The notes under the pieces: model-generated
The model's input: the letters and a program-made list of their open reading frames with translations, nothing else
Databases searched by the model: none
What the model was told of the DNA's origin: nothing
NCBI RefSeq assembly: GCF_019399895.1
Contig: NC_091873.1
Location: 2,116,001 to 2,180,000 of the forward strand
Reading direction: 5' to 3'
Length of the DNA: 64,000 bases
Source: Cardiocondyla obscurior
Taxonomy: Eukaryota > Arthropoda > Insecta > Hymenoptera > Formicidae
Program-made: the position numbers and the translations under genes
In this document: positions 40,726 to 54,660 of the stretch, in pieces
How positions within the stretch are numbered: position 1 is the stretch's first letter
How the letters are laid out: every line of letters starts with the position of its first letter

Positions 40726-40773
40726 TCACCTCCTCGACGCGAAGTATCCGCCCGGATTCACCGCGCTCCGCAT
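40726..40773 (-). other. Upstream ORF (15 codons) in the presumed 5' UTR
   Basis: ATG at 40773 reads MRSAVNPGGYFASRR and stops at TGA (40728-40726), 47 nt before the main ATG and not in its frame. If the 5' UTR includes this sequence it could reduce translation of the main frame. It depends on where transcription starts. Confidence 0.35.
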
Positions 40774-41732
40774 GGCCCCGAAGTCAACCCCACCGACGCT
40801 GCGCCTAGACGTACTCGAGATTTCACTCGTTGACTCTTTGACCGAGAGAGCAACGAGGAGCTTTAGAGAACTCGCGAGCAATTTTTATCTCCCCTTTCTT
40901 TCATTTGTTTTCTCTTCCGCTTGTAGTTTTAATATGCTCGCGTTACCTCCGAGAAACTGTGCGCGCTTGCTTCGCGACCTTATATCGTGCGAACCCGTCG
41001 ACGAACTCAGCTTTATTTTTAGAAAGAAAAAAATTGGATCAAAAATTACTGAAGCTTTTGTTCTTCCCACCCAGAGTTTTTACGAAGAAAACGAAAATTG
41101 GAAAGAAATATGGCTACATTCAGAAATACACGGTGAATTTTTTGAGGGTGAAGCGGGATCGTTAATGGATTTCGCGTTATGTGGAGGAAGACCATTAAAA
41201 CGCGTATTCGCCAGCGTGCAAAGAAATTAATTCCGATTGTCCTTATCGCGAGTGGTCCGAAAAAAGCTCACGAGAGCGAGGAGGTGAAAGGGACAGGCCA
41301 CCATTATCACTGTCGCGCGTTTTCCGCGTCCGAGATGGATGACAGGGCAAGTGTCTGATTTTCCCCGATGATTCGCCCTCCTTTCTCGAAGGGTGTGAGA
41401 GACGAACTTTGCGTCGTCACACGCACAAATAATTTCCTAAGAAAGTGCTCGAGTGTCTCGCGGACGAAACTTTACGAATATCCGATCTCTGCCCAAGGTA
41501 CTCCATACGATAATTCGAAAAGGAAAACTTACCCCCCGCGCAGAACTTTTAAATTAAAAGACCGGCAGGAAAATGTTGGAAACATTTCGCTATTTCGCCG
41601 CTAAAGCTCGGAAAACAAAGCCGTGAGAGCGTATCGCTGGCTGTGCCGATAAAAATCGCCTGACCTCGTTGACAACGAAATAATAGCAATAATTGCTTCC
41701 CGTATCGTGCTGAAAACGAGCGGCGAGCCGCG

Positions 41733-41758
41733 AAAAAAAAAAAAAAAAAAAAAAAAAA
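41733..41758. repeat. Poly(A) tract of 26
   Basis: Homopolymer in a GC-rich context upstream of exon 1. No retrocopy signature was seen. Confidence 0.85.
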
Positions 41759-44700
41759 CGGCGGTACGGATGAGGGGAAGGGGCAGAAAAACGCGGAAGT
41801 ATCCGTTTTGCGGAGCAGTGTATATACATATGTATATATCTACATCACCGCGAGTTGTAATAGTCGCGCGCGAGCGCGCGATTTACGTCCGCTGCGGATG
41901 GCAGTTGCAATTACAGCGTCATTCTTTCGCTCCCGAACTAATTAATTGAAAAACGGCGTGCTTCCGCCGCGCCGGCATTTCGCGGAGTACCCTCGACAGA
42001 TTTCCGGTCTTGTTAGGAAGAGAGTTTCGAGTGCCGCTTAAGTCTGTTCCGCGTCTTTTTCTTTCCGCCCGTCCCATCGCCCGGCTTGAACCTCCCTTTT
42101 CCCCCCCCTTCTTCCCGTCCCAGTATCACGTAATTAAAAGTTCGAACCGACCGCGATTCACGCCTGACGGAAACCCGTCCCCTCCTCCGACACTTCTCGT
42201 ACTACGTAATCTGAGAGGGAGGAAGAGAAGGGCCCCCACAACGTGCTCCCCTTTCTTTTTCCTTTTGCAATTACTTCTCCTTGAGAACTTCGACCGACCG
42301 GAGAGTCCAGAAATTCCATAACGGGATTTCTGCGCTTTCTTCCTCTCTCTCTTCTCTCGTCTTTCCTTGCCTCTCTCGCGACTAAAGGGTAACAGAGAAA
42401 AGTTCTGGCAGTTTAAAAGTCCTCTGTCAACTCACCCTTCCCCGTGCGTTCTCGGCATAAGCACAGATGCAGCAAACGCTCTGATTAGTGTCGCGCGCGT
42501 TTAACTCTCTTTTAAAAGATCAAACATGTCGATAAATAATTTACGGCGTAGCCAAAGCAATTTATCGCTAATTTAGCAAAACTATACGCTATTTAAAGCG
42601 CTTTAGTTTGATAGAATAACGTATTTCCCGTGCCAACGGGAAAACCCGGATAAATTTTTAACTGCAAAATTGTTTCAACACGACAAAATTGGCTTTTCGT
42701 ATAGAAAAATAAACTACATAATTTAAATAATATACTAAATTTTGAGCGCATTAAAATTTTATATTAAAACAAGGTTGTTAACATTGCAATAACAGCTGCT
42801 GCAATTATTCGTACGTTCTCAAACATTCAAAAAAATAGTTAAAACGGCGAAATGAATTGGCTCGACCGCGTTCGCCAGCGGGTCTGAAAACGCATTCCAT
42901 CGACACTTTCAACGGCCATCCCTCCCTTCGCTCACCCCCTTGGTTCTGTTTTATTGCGGACGCATTCCGGTGTCGGAACATCCGGCCGAATCGAACAGCG
43001 GCGCGGCGATCACCGATAAAAATGGCTGTCTCGTTGTAGCACCGGCGGACAAAACGTCAGCATACGTCCGTCCGGCTATTTTTTTATTTCTTTTCTTTCA
43101 TTTTTGCCTACCTCATCTCAGCGTAACGAGTCGCGCCTGCGACGTTCCTGCGGTTCACCGTTATTCGTCGGGCTTTAAAGGGGCGCGCGGCGAGATGAAC
43201 GGACGGATAAGCGCAGCGAGCGAACGAACTCGAGCGAGGAGAATTCGCGGGAGCATTCAGATATTGCGGCAGTGCGATGTTTCGAACTCGGTGCTGCATC
43301 CGGCGCGGAATTGTCGATCGGTCCGTGTGCACAAAATTACGCGGGAGACGGAGTTTGCATCGCCGTTCGCGCGCGTTCAAAGCTCTTATTTCGGCAAAGT
43401 GGTCTTTCGCCCCGAATTTCTCCCGGCGTCGACGAATCGGCGTTTAAACAAACGGTACGGCTTTAGTATCTAAACGCGATTACGCGCCACACCCCTGACG
43501 CGGCCGTCATTAACGAACGGCATGCAGCAGGGGCACGCAACCGTACTAATTAAGCTCGATCCGGGCACGGCTCGGTTACGGCGAAACGAGACACCGTAAA
43601 ATCGCGCGTGGACGGGCGCGACGCATTTTTTTTTTTTTCCGGTTTCCGCGTCGCGACGACGAGCGATTTTCGCGTTCACGGGCTCTAATCAAACTCGAAG
43701 CGACGCGCGACGACAGGCGGGGAAAGAGAACGATCGTTAAAATCTCGTCCGGGATCCCGCGGCGTCCGGCGAAGTAATTTTGGCCATGTCGCCCGACATA
43801 TTTCCCCGGGCGACCCCTGGGAAATTACAAATTACACGTTTTTCAATTAAAAAACGGCCAAGTCGCGCGCGCGTCCGCCGAGAGACGCCCGGTGCGACAC
43901 GAAATTTTCGGATCCTCGATCGCAATCGAGAAATTTGTGGAGATAGAAATAAAGCGTGGAGACGAGAACGGAGGAAAGAGAAAGAAAGAGAAGAATGCAA
44001 TTTAAAACGATTGCGTCGCGCGGAAAAATATTTGCTTCGCGCAAAACAATTCCCGTTGCGCGGGAAAATATTTGCCTTGCATTAGAACGATTTCGCGGTG
44101 GACGAATGTTCCAACGCTTTCGAGAGCCACGCAGTTTTTAAACGCCACGGCGAGCAAGCACATTGCCCGCGTAATGCGAACACTCTTTTATTTTTTTTTT
44201 CTTTCTCCGCGCATCTATTTTTTAAATAATAAAATACATTTTTGCGAAACGCAAACGAGAAAGCGTTTTCTATTCGCGAATAAACGTCGCGCTGTTTAAC
44301 GGAGTTTAGTTCGCCAAGTACCGCGCGTCTTCTAATTCTCTCGTAATAATCGCGGCGTTAAAGAAAGACGGATAGAATTTTACTCCCCACCCTTTCTATC
44401 CGCGCCGCGTCGAGGAAATGTTTAAAGCTCGATAGAACGGAGAAGCATAGAGATTGAAAATACGCGATTCAGTGGCACATCCGTAATTCAGACCGCCCTG
44501 TACATCTCTTCGAAGTCATTACCGACGTGTCAGTGTCAGACGGCCATCCCTCCCAGCGGAAAAAGCGGAGAACGCCGTGCGCGATATTTTTCTACTGTCA
44601 CGAGCGACCGCTCGTCCCAAATCCTGGACAGGACCATAGGGTTCTGCTGAATAGCGGACCGGGGTCTCTGTTCCAACCTCCCCTCCCAAGATTATGCGAG

Positions 44701-47700
44701 AAAATCCGAGATTTCTAACAATATCGGCGTCTGACGAATACATTTGCAAAAAAAAAAACAAAACTTCGTGAAACTTGTTTAATATTAATAATAAAGAAAA
44801 TTCAACGACGTATAAAATACAAGAACAAAAATTACAAGAGCGTAATAATTCGAAAATATTTAAATTATTTAAAATATAAAAAATTTTATATAAGAGTTTT
44901 TTTTAATATTGATGATGATTAAGTGTGTGAAGTAAACTAACTAAAGTAACTAAACGATCGAATATAGAGTTAAAAAATTATTAGATTTAAAGATTCATAT
45001 AATTCCGAAATGCTTTACACGAAAATGTTTCATATTCTTTTAATAATGGAAACTGTTAGAAGATTGTCGAGATCACTTACAAATACATTGGTGTAATAAC
45101 TTTAAAATGCGATACCCAGAGGTTAAAGAAATAAAAATCGTAAACGTTAAGAAAATTAATATTTAAGAAGAATATAAAATAAATGGTGCTACATTATTAT
45201 TTAATTATTACAAAAATAATAATCAAGCTTTAGAGGTTTCAGCAAAAAAAGATTAACATAACTTGAAGAGAAAAATTTGAAGGACGATCAATCTTTCAAG
45301 ATTAAAAGTATCTCGGGGAAAAAAAAGTCGAAGATAAGTTTAAAAATGTACCCGAAAACTGCAAGCAATTGATAAATATTTGAGAAATTGAGGGAAACGA
45401 GTCAATGTAAAGTCGAACGTACAGTCAATATTTAAAGAAAACGAATGGAATGCCCTAAGGCGCCGAAGTTTTTCCGGTTTAAAACATAAATAAAAAAAGC
45501 GGAAATTATAATCACATGGATCCATCAAGGCAAAAACGTTCGCGAAACTCTACGACGGATCCTTTGAAAATGCTTTCTAAAATCTTCCTTTTCCCCATTG
45601 CTCCTCGTAATACTAATGACTCGTATTAACAATCGGATTATTCTTTACAGTCGGATTTACTGGACGCCGCAAGTTATTACAGTGTACCGAAATTGCTGAA
45701 ATATCGCAAGCTGAGCACGTCGCAGGCATTATGGTTGACGAAGAATCTAAGGATTAGCAATGTAGTTTCGCGGAGAGAAAAATTGCGTCCGTCTTTAAAG
45801 ATTTCGCTCACAAACTACAATTATTATTACTTTTTCAAAGATATCAGTAATTTGCAATAACATTGAGTAATAAAATCTCCGCGGAGAATACGCGAGCTTG
45901 AGAAAGAAAACAACGCTCCGAGAATTCCAACCCACCTCTAAAGATACAATATAACGATACAATGCACCCCGAGTGCAGCTCTTCTCGTTGCTCAGCTCGT
46001 TCTTAATGTCATCAACAGTTCACGTTGCTTGTTATCCTTGCCCGTAATCAAGAGTGCGTTTACAGAGGAGATCAGGAACGGGATGGTCGTTCGGTGTTAC
46101 CGCAGTCTCGTTGCGAATATCAGACACGCACGTGTCCCTCCCCCTCGAAATTGTCGCGGGAGAAATTTTTGATCCTCGAGAAATTACAACATCGTACGCA
46201 AAATTTACCCGCTGATTGTCGAGTTCAATCGAGATCCGGTCGGACGGCGCGAGGAACGCGGAGCGTGCGATCCGCACGGCGGCTGGAGGCGTACTGGTCC
46301 TTTGTAAACGTGCGCCTCCACCGAACGAGGGGAGGCGAACGTCGCGACGGCAGCGGAAGAGGGCGGAAGCGGCGCCGGGTGGGTGAGCGTAACCGAGCCA
46401 AGAGGGTGTGCGTCTCGCCGTCGCGTGTCTGTACCGTCGCGATTTTCTTTTTTTTTTTACGGCGATTTTCACGCAAATCCCGGCCAGGGAAAAACATTTT
46501 GGATTATTCAATTTTGTTTTAAAAGATATTTCATACCTCGTAGGAATTAGATACGTATTTCTACGAAGTAAAAACAACCCTCCCGAAAGTAAATTCTCGG
46601 TTAATCGTTTTATTTTAAAGAAAAGGTCAAAATATATCGAATCTTTCGTGATTAAAAATTTAATTTTTCGTACATGATTAATTTTGTATGTATGTGCAAT
46701 TTTTTATATTTATAAGAATATATTTATTCTATTTATAAAATTAATAAATCCAAAACTTGCGATTGCATCTCATTGTATTTCATCATCTGTGCTTCGATTT
46801 TGATATTTTCCTTTTATTATAAAATTTACAAGTATTTGTTTAACAATTTAATAGTTATATCTCTCCAGACTTGAAATCAACAAATTCCAACAAGTTTACA
46901 CGCACATTTCTCGTTACGCGTTTTCCGCTTCTGGAGATTATTTAGAATTAGCTACATAAAGTAGGAAACGTTTCGGCACTTTAAGTATGGCACTTCGATT
47001 TTAGAAGGCTAATTTCAGAAAGTAGTAAAAGAAAGTATTGAAGCGACATCACGTGAATTGTCGTAAAAGCGCAAAATTTCGAAGTAGACGAAACGCGACT
47101 CTAGAGCAAATTTAGGGTAGCGTAATAAAATAACGCGTTCAACGTGTAAGCGAAGACGTATGTGCCCCGGGGAGTCTGTCCCTCTTCCACCTCTCATCTT
47201 TGTCTTCGCGTTCGGCGGAGCCGACGGGCGCCGTTATAGAACGCGTTATTATCGATGTCGAGACGTTTATTATTATTAATGGCAACGGAACAAAACTTCG
47301 CGCAAAATCGCGTTCGCCGAAGCGTCGTTTGTATTTTAATTCCAATAGAAGTCAATCTCTAAGAAACCTCCGCTTGCGTTGATTTTCTCCGATCATCATC
47401 GATTATTAAATTTTGTTCTTTTTTTAATAATACTTAAAGCGAATATTTAATTTGATTTATTATTAAAAAAAATACTTAAGCGTATTTTTTTTTCTTTCGT
47501 ACATTAAATTAATTTTAATTAATAAAGATATACATTTTACTGAAAATGTTTAAATAAAATGTATTAAGATAAAATTAAAATAATCATTACATAAATAACA
47601 GAAGCAGCATTAAATTCCTCGTTATCTCTACCGAGATTGATTCAAGCTAACTTGAAATAATTAAAATTCAAGCACTTAATATTCCGACAGTTAAACAGCT

Positions 47701-48048
47701 ATTTTTGTTGGCTCAGTGTGCCCTGATATCAAACGCAAATTTTCGGCCGGCACACGAATTCTCTTGTAATTGGCACGTTATCACGATTTCCAATATGCGT
47801 TAAATAATTCCCGCGAAAACAGAGAGAAAAGTTATATTTATCATATAATTAGTTTAATTTAACGCCGGTTGTCTGCGTCATTTATTTAATTAATCGCCCG
47901 CCCACAATTGTGTATACGCAGTGACAGATATCGCAATGCACATATCGATAACCATCGTGGTTTCGTATCGCTAATTTACGCATGAAAGCACGTGAGATGT
48001 AGCACACTATTACAAACTTGGAAACTTTTGCCCTATCTTATCCCACAG

Positions 48049-48077
48049 CCGCCCTTCTCCTAGACTCCGAGATACCG
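48049..48077 (+). other. Weak candidate 29-nt micro-exon
   Basis: A strong acceptor context (TGCCCTATCTTATCCCACAG) and a strong donor (GTGAGTGAC) enclose 29 nt on the plus strand. Two of the three frames are open. No partner exons were identified, so chance is quite possible. Confidence 0.15.
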
Positions 48078-50972
48078 GTGAGTGACAAGATGAGGCTGTC
48101 TACATTTTCCTTTCCCGGATCTACCTCGCATTGTCTATCCTGGGATCTCAGGTCGTTGAACCCCGTCCCCTGTCGCCCACGTAGCTCCTGCGATTCCGAA
48201 ATCTTGAAATTTGTGAAAATTCACTTTCGCAAACAACTCTGCGACAGTCCGCGTTGTAAGAAATCAAGATTAGCCAAAGAGGCAGAAAGAGAAAAAGAGA
48301 GACAGCGTTCGAAATTTCGTAAAGGACTTTTTCATAAAAGATCACGGAGAGGTCTCGTTATCGGGATTTCAAAAATTCTCAAATTTCATTTATTTCCCCC
48401 GTAAGAAGTCGGGATTAGTCGAAAGAGTTGCTGGTAATTTGTCGATCGGAAGACGGCGGAGTGTGTCCGATGGACGTTATTAATTTCTGATGAGCGAATG
48501 ATCGAGCGAAACTTCTTTAAACTTCGCCTCTTGTAGAGCCAGAAGGCTGTGGAATTAACTTCGGGGAAATTTCCGGCCACCCCAACCTATCCCCCCTCCC
48601 CCCCTCCACCGTATTAACAATTTAACGAGCCGACATCTGCGATGGCTATTATAGCGCAATTATATGGAGCGCGCGCTCGGCGTGCGCCACTCCGAGCTAC
48701 GAGCGGCGCAGTATAATCCCACCCGGATCTAAGGATCCCGGAAACCGAGGATTTACATGTCATGAAGTTGAATTAAATGGAATCCATTCGTTTTACGGCG
48801 GCGACAATGCCGCTGCAATGACATCGGTTAAATTCAAATAAAACGCACCGTTTTTAGATCGTCACGCCGTAATATGCATATTACCTCTAACGTAATCGCG
48901 TATCGCACGGTAAACTTAATCAAATTCCTATCCTGCATAACACCAGCGTTAAGTTGCTTCGAAAGAAAACGTTTAGCGCAAAGACTTTTAAGCCACGATT
49001 AAACTTCACCTCCGTCAAAAAGATATAAAAACTTTAAGGATCCAAATTGCAACTTGCCAAAGATTTACAGCTCCGAGAAACAACGAATCGTGTTACCGAT
49101 GTGCTGGAATTCGAATTTTGTCTTTGATTTTAGAGTACGGCGATCCCGTAGATATACTTATATCATTTTTTTTTTTCGCCGAGCCTGAATCCCTAAAGAA
49201 AGCTCTCGCAGTCCGAGGATACGTCGAGCTTTCGTTATGTTGAATCTCCTTAAAGGGAGAAAACTTTCCGGAAGGATATCGAGGGAGAGAAACGCTAGGG
49301 ATTGGAGAAAGCGACAGATCGAGCGACAAAGTTATAAAAAGTAGTAATTCGCGTGGGGTTCATAAAAATGTTTATCACCGTCAATAAAAGGGCTCCCCGG
49401 GTAGCGACGTTGCACGCTGTCCGCTTCCTTTGGGACGTTCTTTCTCTCGCAAAGACGCTAAAAACTGGGAACAAAAGAGCCACCCGATCTTAACCGTGAA
49501 GCAGCGCCGACGAAAATCTTTCCGGCCGTTGTTGTAACTTTCGCAAAGGGACTTCAATCCGCGAAATAGGAGGATTTAATTAACATGCTTAATGTCTCGG
49601 GAATTATTAATTATAAAATGTATAATAAATCAGGCGCGGCGTTGTTAGCTCCCCGTTCGCGCCGTGAATTGGAATGCGTAATTGCGTTACTCAAATTAAA
49701 TGTACGAACGAGATTAAAATTCAATTATTCTAACTCTCTTTGGAAACCGTTACAGCCCACTTACACCATTATCTACGTGATATGCGTGTAAAATGCATTT
49801 GCCTATTCACGGATAGTTAAGCAAATTTGAAATTGTGGTCATTATCGTGTAATCTAAAAGAATCCTCGGCTGATCTCGGCGCGGGAACCGCGGGAAAGAG
49901 AAAAGCGGAAGACGCGCGTTGTCCCTGAAGCTCGACTTCCGGTAAGCTCTGCGGCGAGCTTCCCGGCACGATTCGCGCCGCAAACAAGTCTCCACGGCGA
50001 GGGTCGAGGGTAGGACGAGTATCGACCGTTCGCAGTGTCAACATCCGAACACTTACGATAATCAACCGGACGGCGTATAGGTGCACACCTCGCCGAGCGA
50101 GCGTGCAGCCGTGAATGATGAAGTGCGGATAAGTAGCACGGGAACAAAAACGGTGTCAAACTTCGAAACGATACGGCGCGATGTCGCAGATCACGTCGCG
50201 CCGGGTCGAGAATCGTCTCAGCAAGAGAATGTACCCGTCAGACATATCCGCGGCGTGACAAATTCCACAAAGTCTCCAGGTCTATGAATTTGAAGTTCCG
50301 AAGAATAGCGGAAGCTTCCGCGGAAATTCAAACATCAGCCCGCAGAGTTCGAGGTGTTTCCCATGATAGCGCGGGGCGAGTTTCGCAAAAACTTCCCGTA
50401 CAAATCTCAATACGCCCGTACTCTCCCTTCGGTGCTTGCGTCAAATCTCCCCTAGAAGCGTCATATTTCATCCCGTCGCAGCGACCATTTATCCCGGAAA
50501 CATCGCAATTTTCGTCCTTTCCGCCGCCCCGATTTTTGATTTTTTACGAGCGATCATCGCGCGTCGAGTTCTAGAAGGCCAATTTCGAAAATTACGCGCG
50601 GCAGATCGGGTGGTTTGCGGCATGGAGCTATCCCGCTCCCCTCCCCTTTCCCATCCCTTTCACCCCCGTCGTCCCTTTCACGTCGTTGCCGAATTACCGA
50701 CCCTACGTCCTGTGAGTGACGTTATCATGCTGCATTTGGTGCATTTGATGCATCCGGTGACCGAACTACGGGGAGTCTGGTCGAGACAGCCGAGCCAGTG
50801 CATTCGATATTCCATATTGCGCGTCTGCTTACCAACAGGTACGCCCCGTTGACTCACCATTCGTATTCATCCCCGAACGCGAAGGGCGATACAGAACCGA
50901 TCGACAAGTCACGCAAAATCCACCTATTACGTTTGCAGCAAAATTCGATTATAATATCTACGCTGAGGGAAG

Positions 50973-50995
50973 AAAAAAAAAAAAAAAAAAAAAAA
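50973..50995. repeat. Poly(A) tract of 23
   Basis: Homopolymer; the flanks show no clear retrocopy or target duplication. Confidence 0.85.
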
Positions 50996-51567
50996 CAGAC
51001 GCCCGTGGGTGAGGCTTACCACCTAACATATTCTAAAACTAAAATAATATTAACTTAATATTTATTACTGAGATACGGCAATGATTAGAACTACTTCAAA
51101 GTGAAATCATTTTTTTTTCTTTTTCAACGATAGAAATAAAATTAGAAATAGCACACGCGAGCAGTTGTTTAAAAAACGAAAACGTTTTCAAAGAATTGAA
51201 TTTTTATTCGACCTGCGCAATTAACATCGGCGTGAACAAAGAGAATTGCAGATAATGCCAGAGACGGGATATTAAAATCGTCGGCCCTCGTAGGCGCAAA
51301 ATCGCGACAGCATTTTCTATGTGCGGCGTGAAATACACGCGCACATATAAAGTTCTCGGGAATACGCGTCATCCGGGCGGAACGGAATGCATGGCATTGG
51401 TAGACATTATAGGGATGCCAGCCTCGGCAGCATGTAAACGAATTTTCGCATCACGTGCAATTCTACGGGTATATTCCTGCCATCTCCTGAAGCTTCGAGC
51501 TTCGGAGTCCCGACCTCTATTCCCTCATCCACCCTTTACCCTTCCCCGCGCGTTTCTTGCACCGCCG

Positions 51568-51585
51568 TCTCTCTCTCTCTCTCTC
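51568..51585. repeat. (CT)n microsatellite
   Basis: Short uninterrupted CT repeat in a pyrimidine-rich stretch (51520-51625). Confidence 0.8.
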
Positions 51586-54500
51586 GCTACCTTCTCGCGA
51601 ATTTGCCCTCTTTTTGCCTTTCTCGCTTTCTAATTAAATTACATGGGGAAATAAGATGACGTGCAAATATTGTTGAAGGATGTTTCCGCGATATTAGAGA
51701 TCTTGCAATACTTTCTTATCGCGACTGAGTAGTACACGTAACGTAAAAGGAAAGGAGCTGTTTTTCTTTTATCTTTTCTCGTTTCTTTCTTAAGAATTCT
51801 TTTTTTTTCTTTTTTTTTTAAGCACGTATTGATAATAAAGTAAGAGAATTTTAATTTTAAGCTCTTTAATTACGTAATTATATAATGAATGCTCGCGTTA
51901 CGATATGATACGAATTAAAAGCGCAATTCTATATGCGCGCGGGTGTACATGTCGCTATATGAAACGCGCTTTCATTTATCCGTTTAAAATATTTGTGAAA
52001 CGTTTCATATTTTTCGCCGAGTATATTCGCGACAACTATTTCCATCGGTATAACATTTATAACGATCAAAAATTTAAACACTAATTGACATCTAGGAAAA
52101 GGTAATAAAAACATTTTTTTTGTCAATAACAGCTTGACTGTAATACAAGTGTGCTTGCAATATGCAGTGATAATTTTATATCGTGACGACTCTGTGAGGT
52201 TTACTGCCAAAATTCAGGCGGAACAAAGAAACGGAAACGCGGAACGGAGCAGGGGAGGGAGAGGGTGTAAAGCTCGCGCAAGGGGAGTAAGTATATTTTG
52301 ATCCAACGTCTCGGGATCTAATTTGATCTCGCATCTCTAAAGGTGCTCTCTGAATAAAAGTTACGCGGTGTCCCAGCAGGCGCTTTGGATTTCGAACGGT
52401 AATGGCGATGCGTCGCACACAATAACGTACACGCATACACGTATCTTCTGCATTTCCTCGATCGACGGACCTTCATCTTTGATCTCCCACTGCAATACGT
52501 TTTATTCCCATCCGGCCTTTCAAGTAGCCATCGAACGAAGACGCGTTGGTTAAATTAAAGTTCTCGAGCGAAAGTCTCGAGCGCTCTTCTCAATCCTGAC
52601 GCAACGCGATAATAACAGTTCTTTCGTCATTAAGCGCGAATATAATTATTTGTCTTTTTGCATGAATGTAACTTTGTACAAGATAATCTCTTAAATTTTT
52701 TGCACAAAAATTATCGGGTGTTTTTTTTTATATTACTTATTTTTATATTATGTATAATATATAATTATTTAAGAAATTTATTGGTTAATAAACGTTATTA
52801 TAAAACGATGTGTTGTCGTATTTAAATTAAAATATCTATCGCTTGGGAATTATTAAAATGATACAATATAAGTAGTTCGAAAGGTCTCAAATATATGAAT
52901 CGTAAAGCGAAAATGAAAACTGTCGACGGATTACTTGGACGCGTTAATTTGCGATCGTAAGGGAATCTAGAAGTGTATTTACACCTGGCAGTAACTCCAT
53001 CGACATTCTGGGGAAGAGACTAGGTGGTTTTGTGGGCGTATCAACCGCGATAGTCTGTTCCCACTCAATTAACCGGGTGTACCTGCGGGCTGGCTATACC
53101 TAGTTTTACGGTTGATGCACCTGTAACGTCGAGTAATTAGCCCCGTCTCGAGAAAACGTCGCCCGCTTTTTACACTTCTCGCCCGACAAATTATACATAT
53201 AATCGCATCAATTTTTACTGCATCACGAGCGACGCTAAGATAAATTATGCAAAATCGCTCCCCCTTTTTGCATGCAAAAACAGAGCATCGACGTTAAAGT
53301 TCATTCGTCCTCGTGATATCAAAACTTGCGGTATACAATTTGCAGACTCGACGGCACGGAAGACTTCGCACTGTAATTGGTATTTCAACATTTTTTTTTC
53401 TTGTTTGTTTCTTATTTCCGTCGTTCACGATAAGAAAAAAAAAAAGAAAAAGGAAAAAAAAAACAAAAAAAACTGAAGCCCGCAATTAATTCTCCGATCC
53501 GGAGATCTCGGCGCAGAAAAAGAAAGCGTCTCGATAGCGGAGAAGAGCATTCGAGGACCGCTCATCGTTGCTGAATTATTAATTAAACTGCTTATGCACC
53601 GCTCGGTAAAGAATTTATGGAGTCTATATATATTATCCTCCGAGAGAATCTCCGAAGAGAAATACCTTCGAGCTCTTTGAAGAGCCGTGAATCCCTATAA
53701 AAATGTTCGAGGGTCTCTAAGGATCTCCGAGCTCTGCTTCACTAACGGTGGAATCGTGAGAGAACCGTTCGAGGTACCGGGCAACCGAGAAACTCGCGAG
53801 AGACCGGGGGAACAGTTGAGGGAGGCAGGGACGGATCGTAGCACGTGCCATTGAACAATCAAACAATACCGGGGATGGATGGGGTGTTAAGTGCCCATCG
53901 CGAGGGGCTGCACGGAAAATCGGCACCGCTCGGCCCATTGTGGCCTCCTTGTAAACTTTGCGCGGGAGTGGCTGGTCTGGCGGACGGTCGACGAGCGAGG
54001 ATAGCAGAAAAGGGGAAGGTGAGGGCAAAGGGATGGAGTGAGCGATTCAAGGGCTGTTTCTATCCCATCAATCATGGTATTTACGTGCGCGGGCTCTGCT
54101 TGGGTACAATACCGAAAGCTCGTCGAAAGGAAAGCCTCGGGTTTACTCAGGGAACCGAGTCCCTTCCTCCGGCAACTCACCCCCGGGGGCCATCCCTTGC
54201 GCGCGCGACCTCAACGGCCATTCTTCGGATAATAATATCCACGCGGACGATGGTAGCGAGAAACGAGAGCTTTCGTTTTGTTCGCGCGGAATTATTTAAT
54301 GGGCCGCCCGCGGCCACGTTTCAATTTTGTTATTATAAGTCGTCGCTGGAAATTTTCCCTTTTAAATAGAAATTAGCGGTGCCCGTGTTATTACAAAAGA
54401 CATTTGTAGCGACGCCGATAGAAGCCAGCTTTATTCTCCCGTTTGTCGCAATTGCCATTTTTGCTCCCTCCCAGCTTAGGATCGTTAGGTCAGCTTAACG

Positions 54501-54646
54501 TTGAACGAAAGTGAATTATAGAAACGAATCTACGCCGCTTTACGGCTTCTTAGTTAATATCGCTGTAATGTTGCTCGATCGTGAAGAGCACTAAGCACGC
54601 TAATGAGGAATCAAAACCCGGACAGTGGCTGTCGGTGGATGCAATT

Positions 54647-54660
54647 GTTGGCATGCCAAC
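54647..54660. promoter_or_regulatory. 14-bp palindrome followed by an X-box-like half palindrome
   Basis: GTTGGCATGCCAAC is a perfect palindrome. Nearby, ATTGCATAGCAAC (about 54678-54690) resembles an RFX X-box with one mismatch, and ATGCAAT/ATTGCAT brackets the pair. This could be a transcription-factor site cluster, but no neighbouring gene supports a role. Confidence 0.25.

Larger units (their letters stand above)
40679..41000 (-). promoter_or_regulatory. Probable 5' UTR and proximal promoter side of the gamma subunit-like gene
   Basis: This is the sequence immediately upstream of the exon 1 ATG. No convincing 3' splice site was found on the minus strand here: the AG dinucleotides lack a pyrimidine tract, and the best, CTCTAAAG near 40861, is weak. 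The coding exon may therefore continue directly into its 5' UTR. A weak TATA-like GATATAAGG (about 40978-40986) lies roughly 25 bp before an initiator-like ACAGTTT. This is suggestive only. A distal first exon is not excluded. Confidence 0.35.

Noticed and set aside
40709..41230. 173-codon plus-strand frame containing an acceptor-like TTCCGCTTGTAG
   Set aside because: It lies antisense to the 5' side of the channel gene and no homologous domain was recognised; the acceptor is an isolated look-alike.
42430..42640. Minus-strand ATG followed by GTGAGTTG near 42433-42470 as a possible first exon
   Set aside because: Only one splice site and about seven codons; no promoter or partner exon.
46025..46577. 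Overlapping 165- and 181-codon frames on opposite strands
   Set aside because: They lie in a CpG island where stops are rare; Arg/Ser-rich translation, no recognised motif, both strands open at once.
52220..52300. Plus-strand segment between TTCAG and GTAAGTAT as an exon
   Set aside because: The acceptor has a weak pyrimidine tract and the interior is a purine-rich low-complexity run open in more than one frame.
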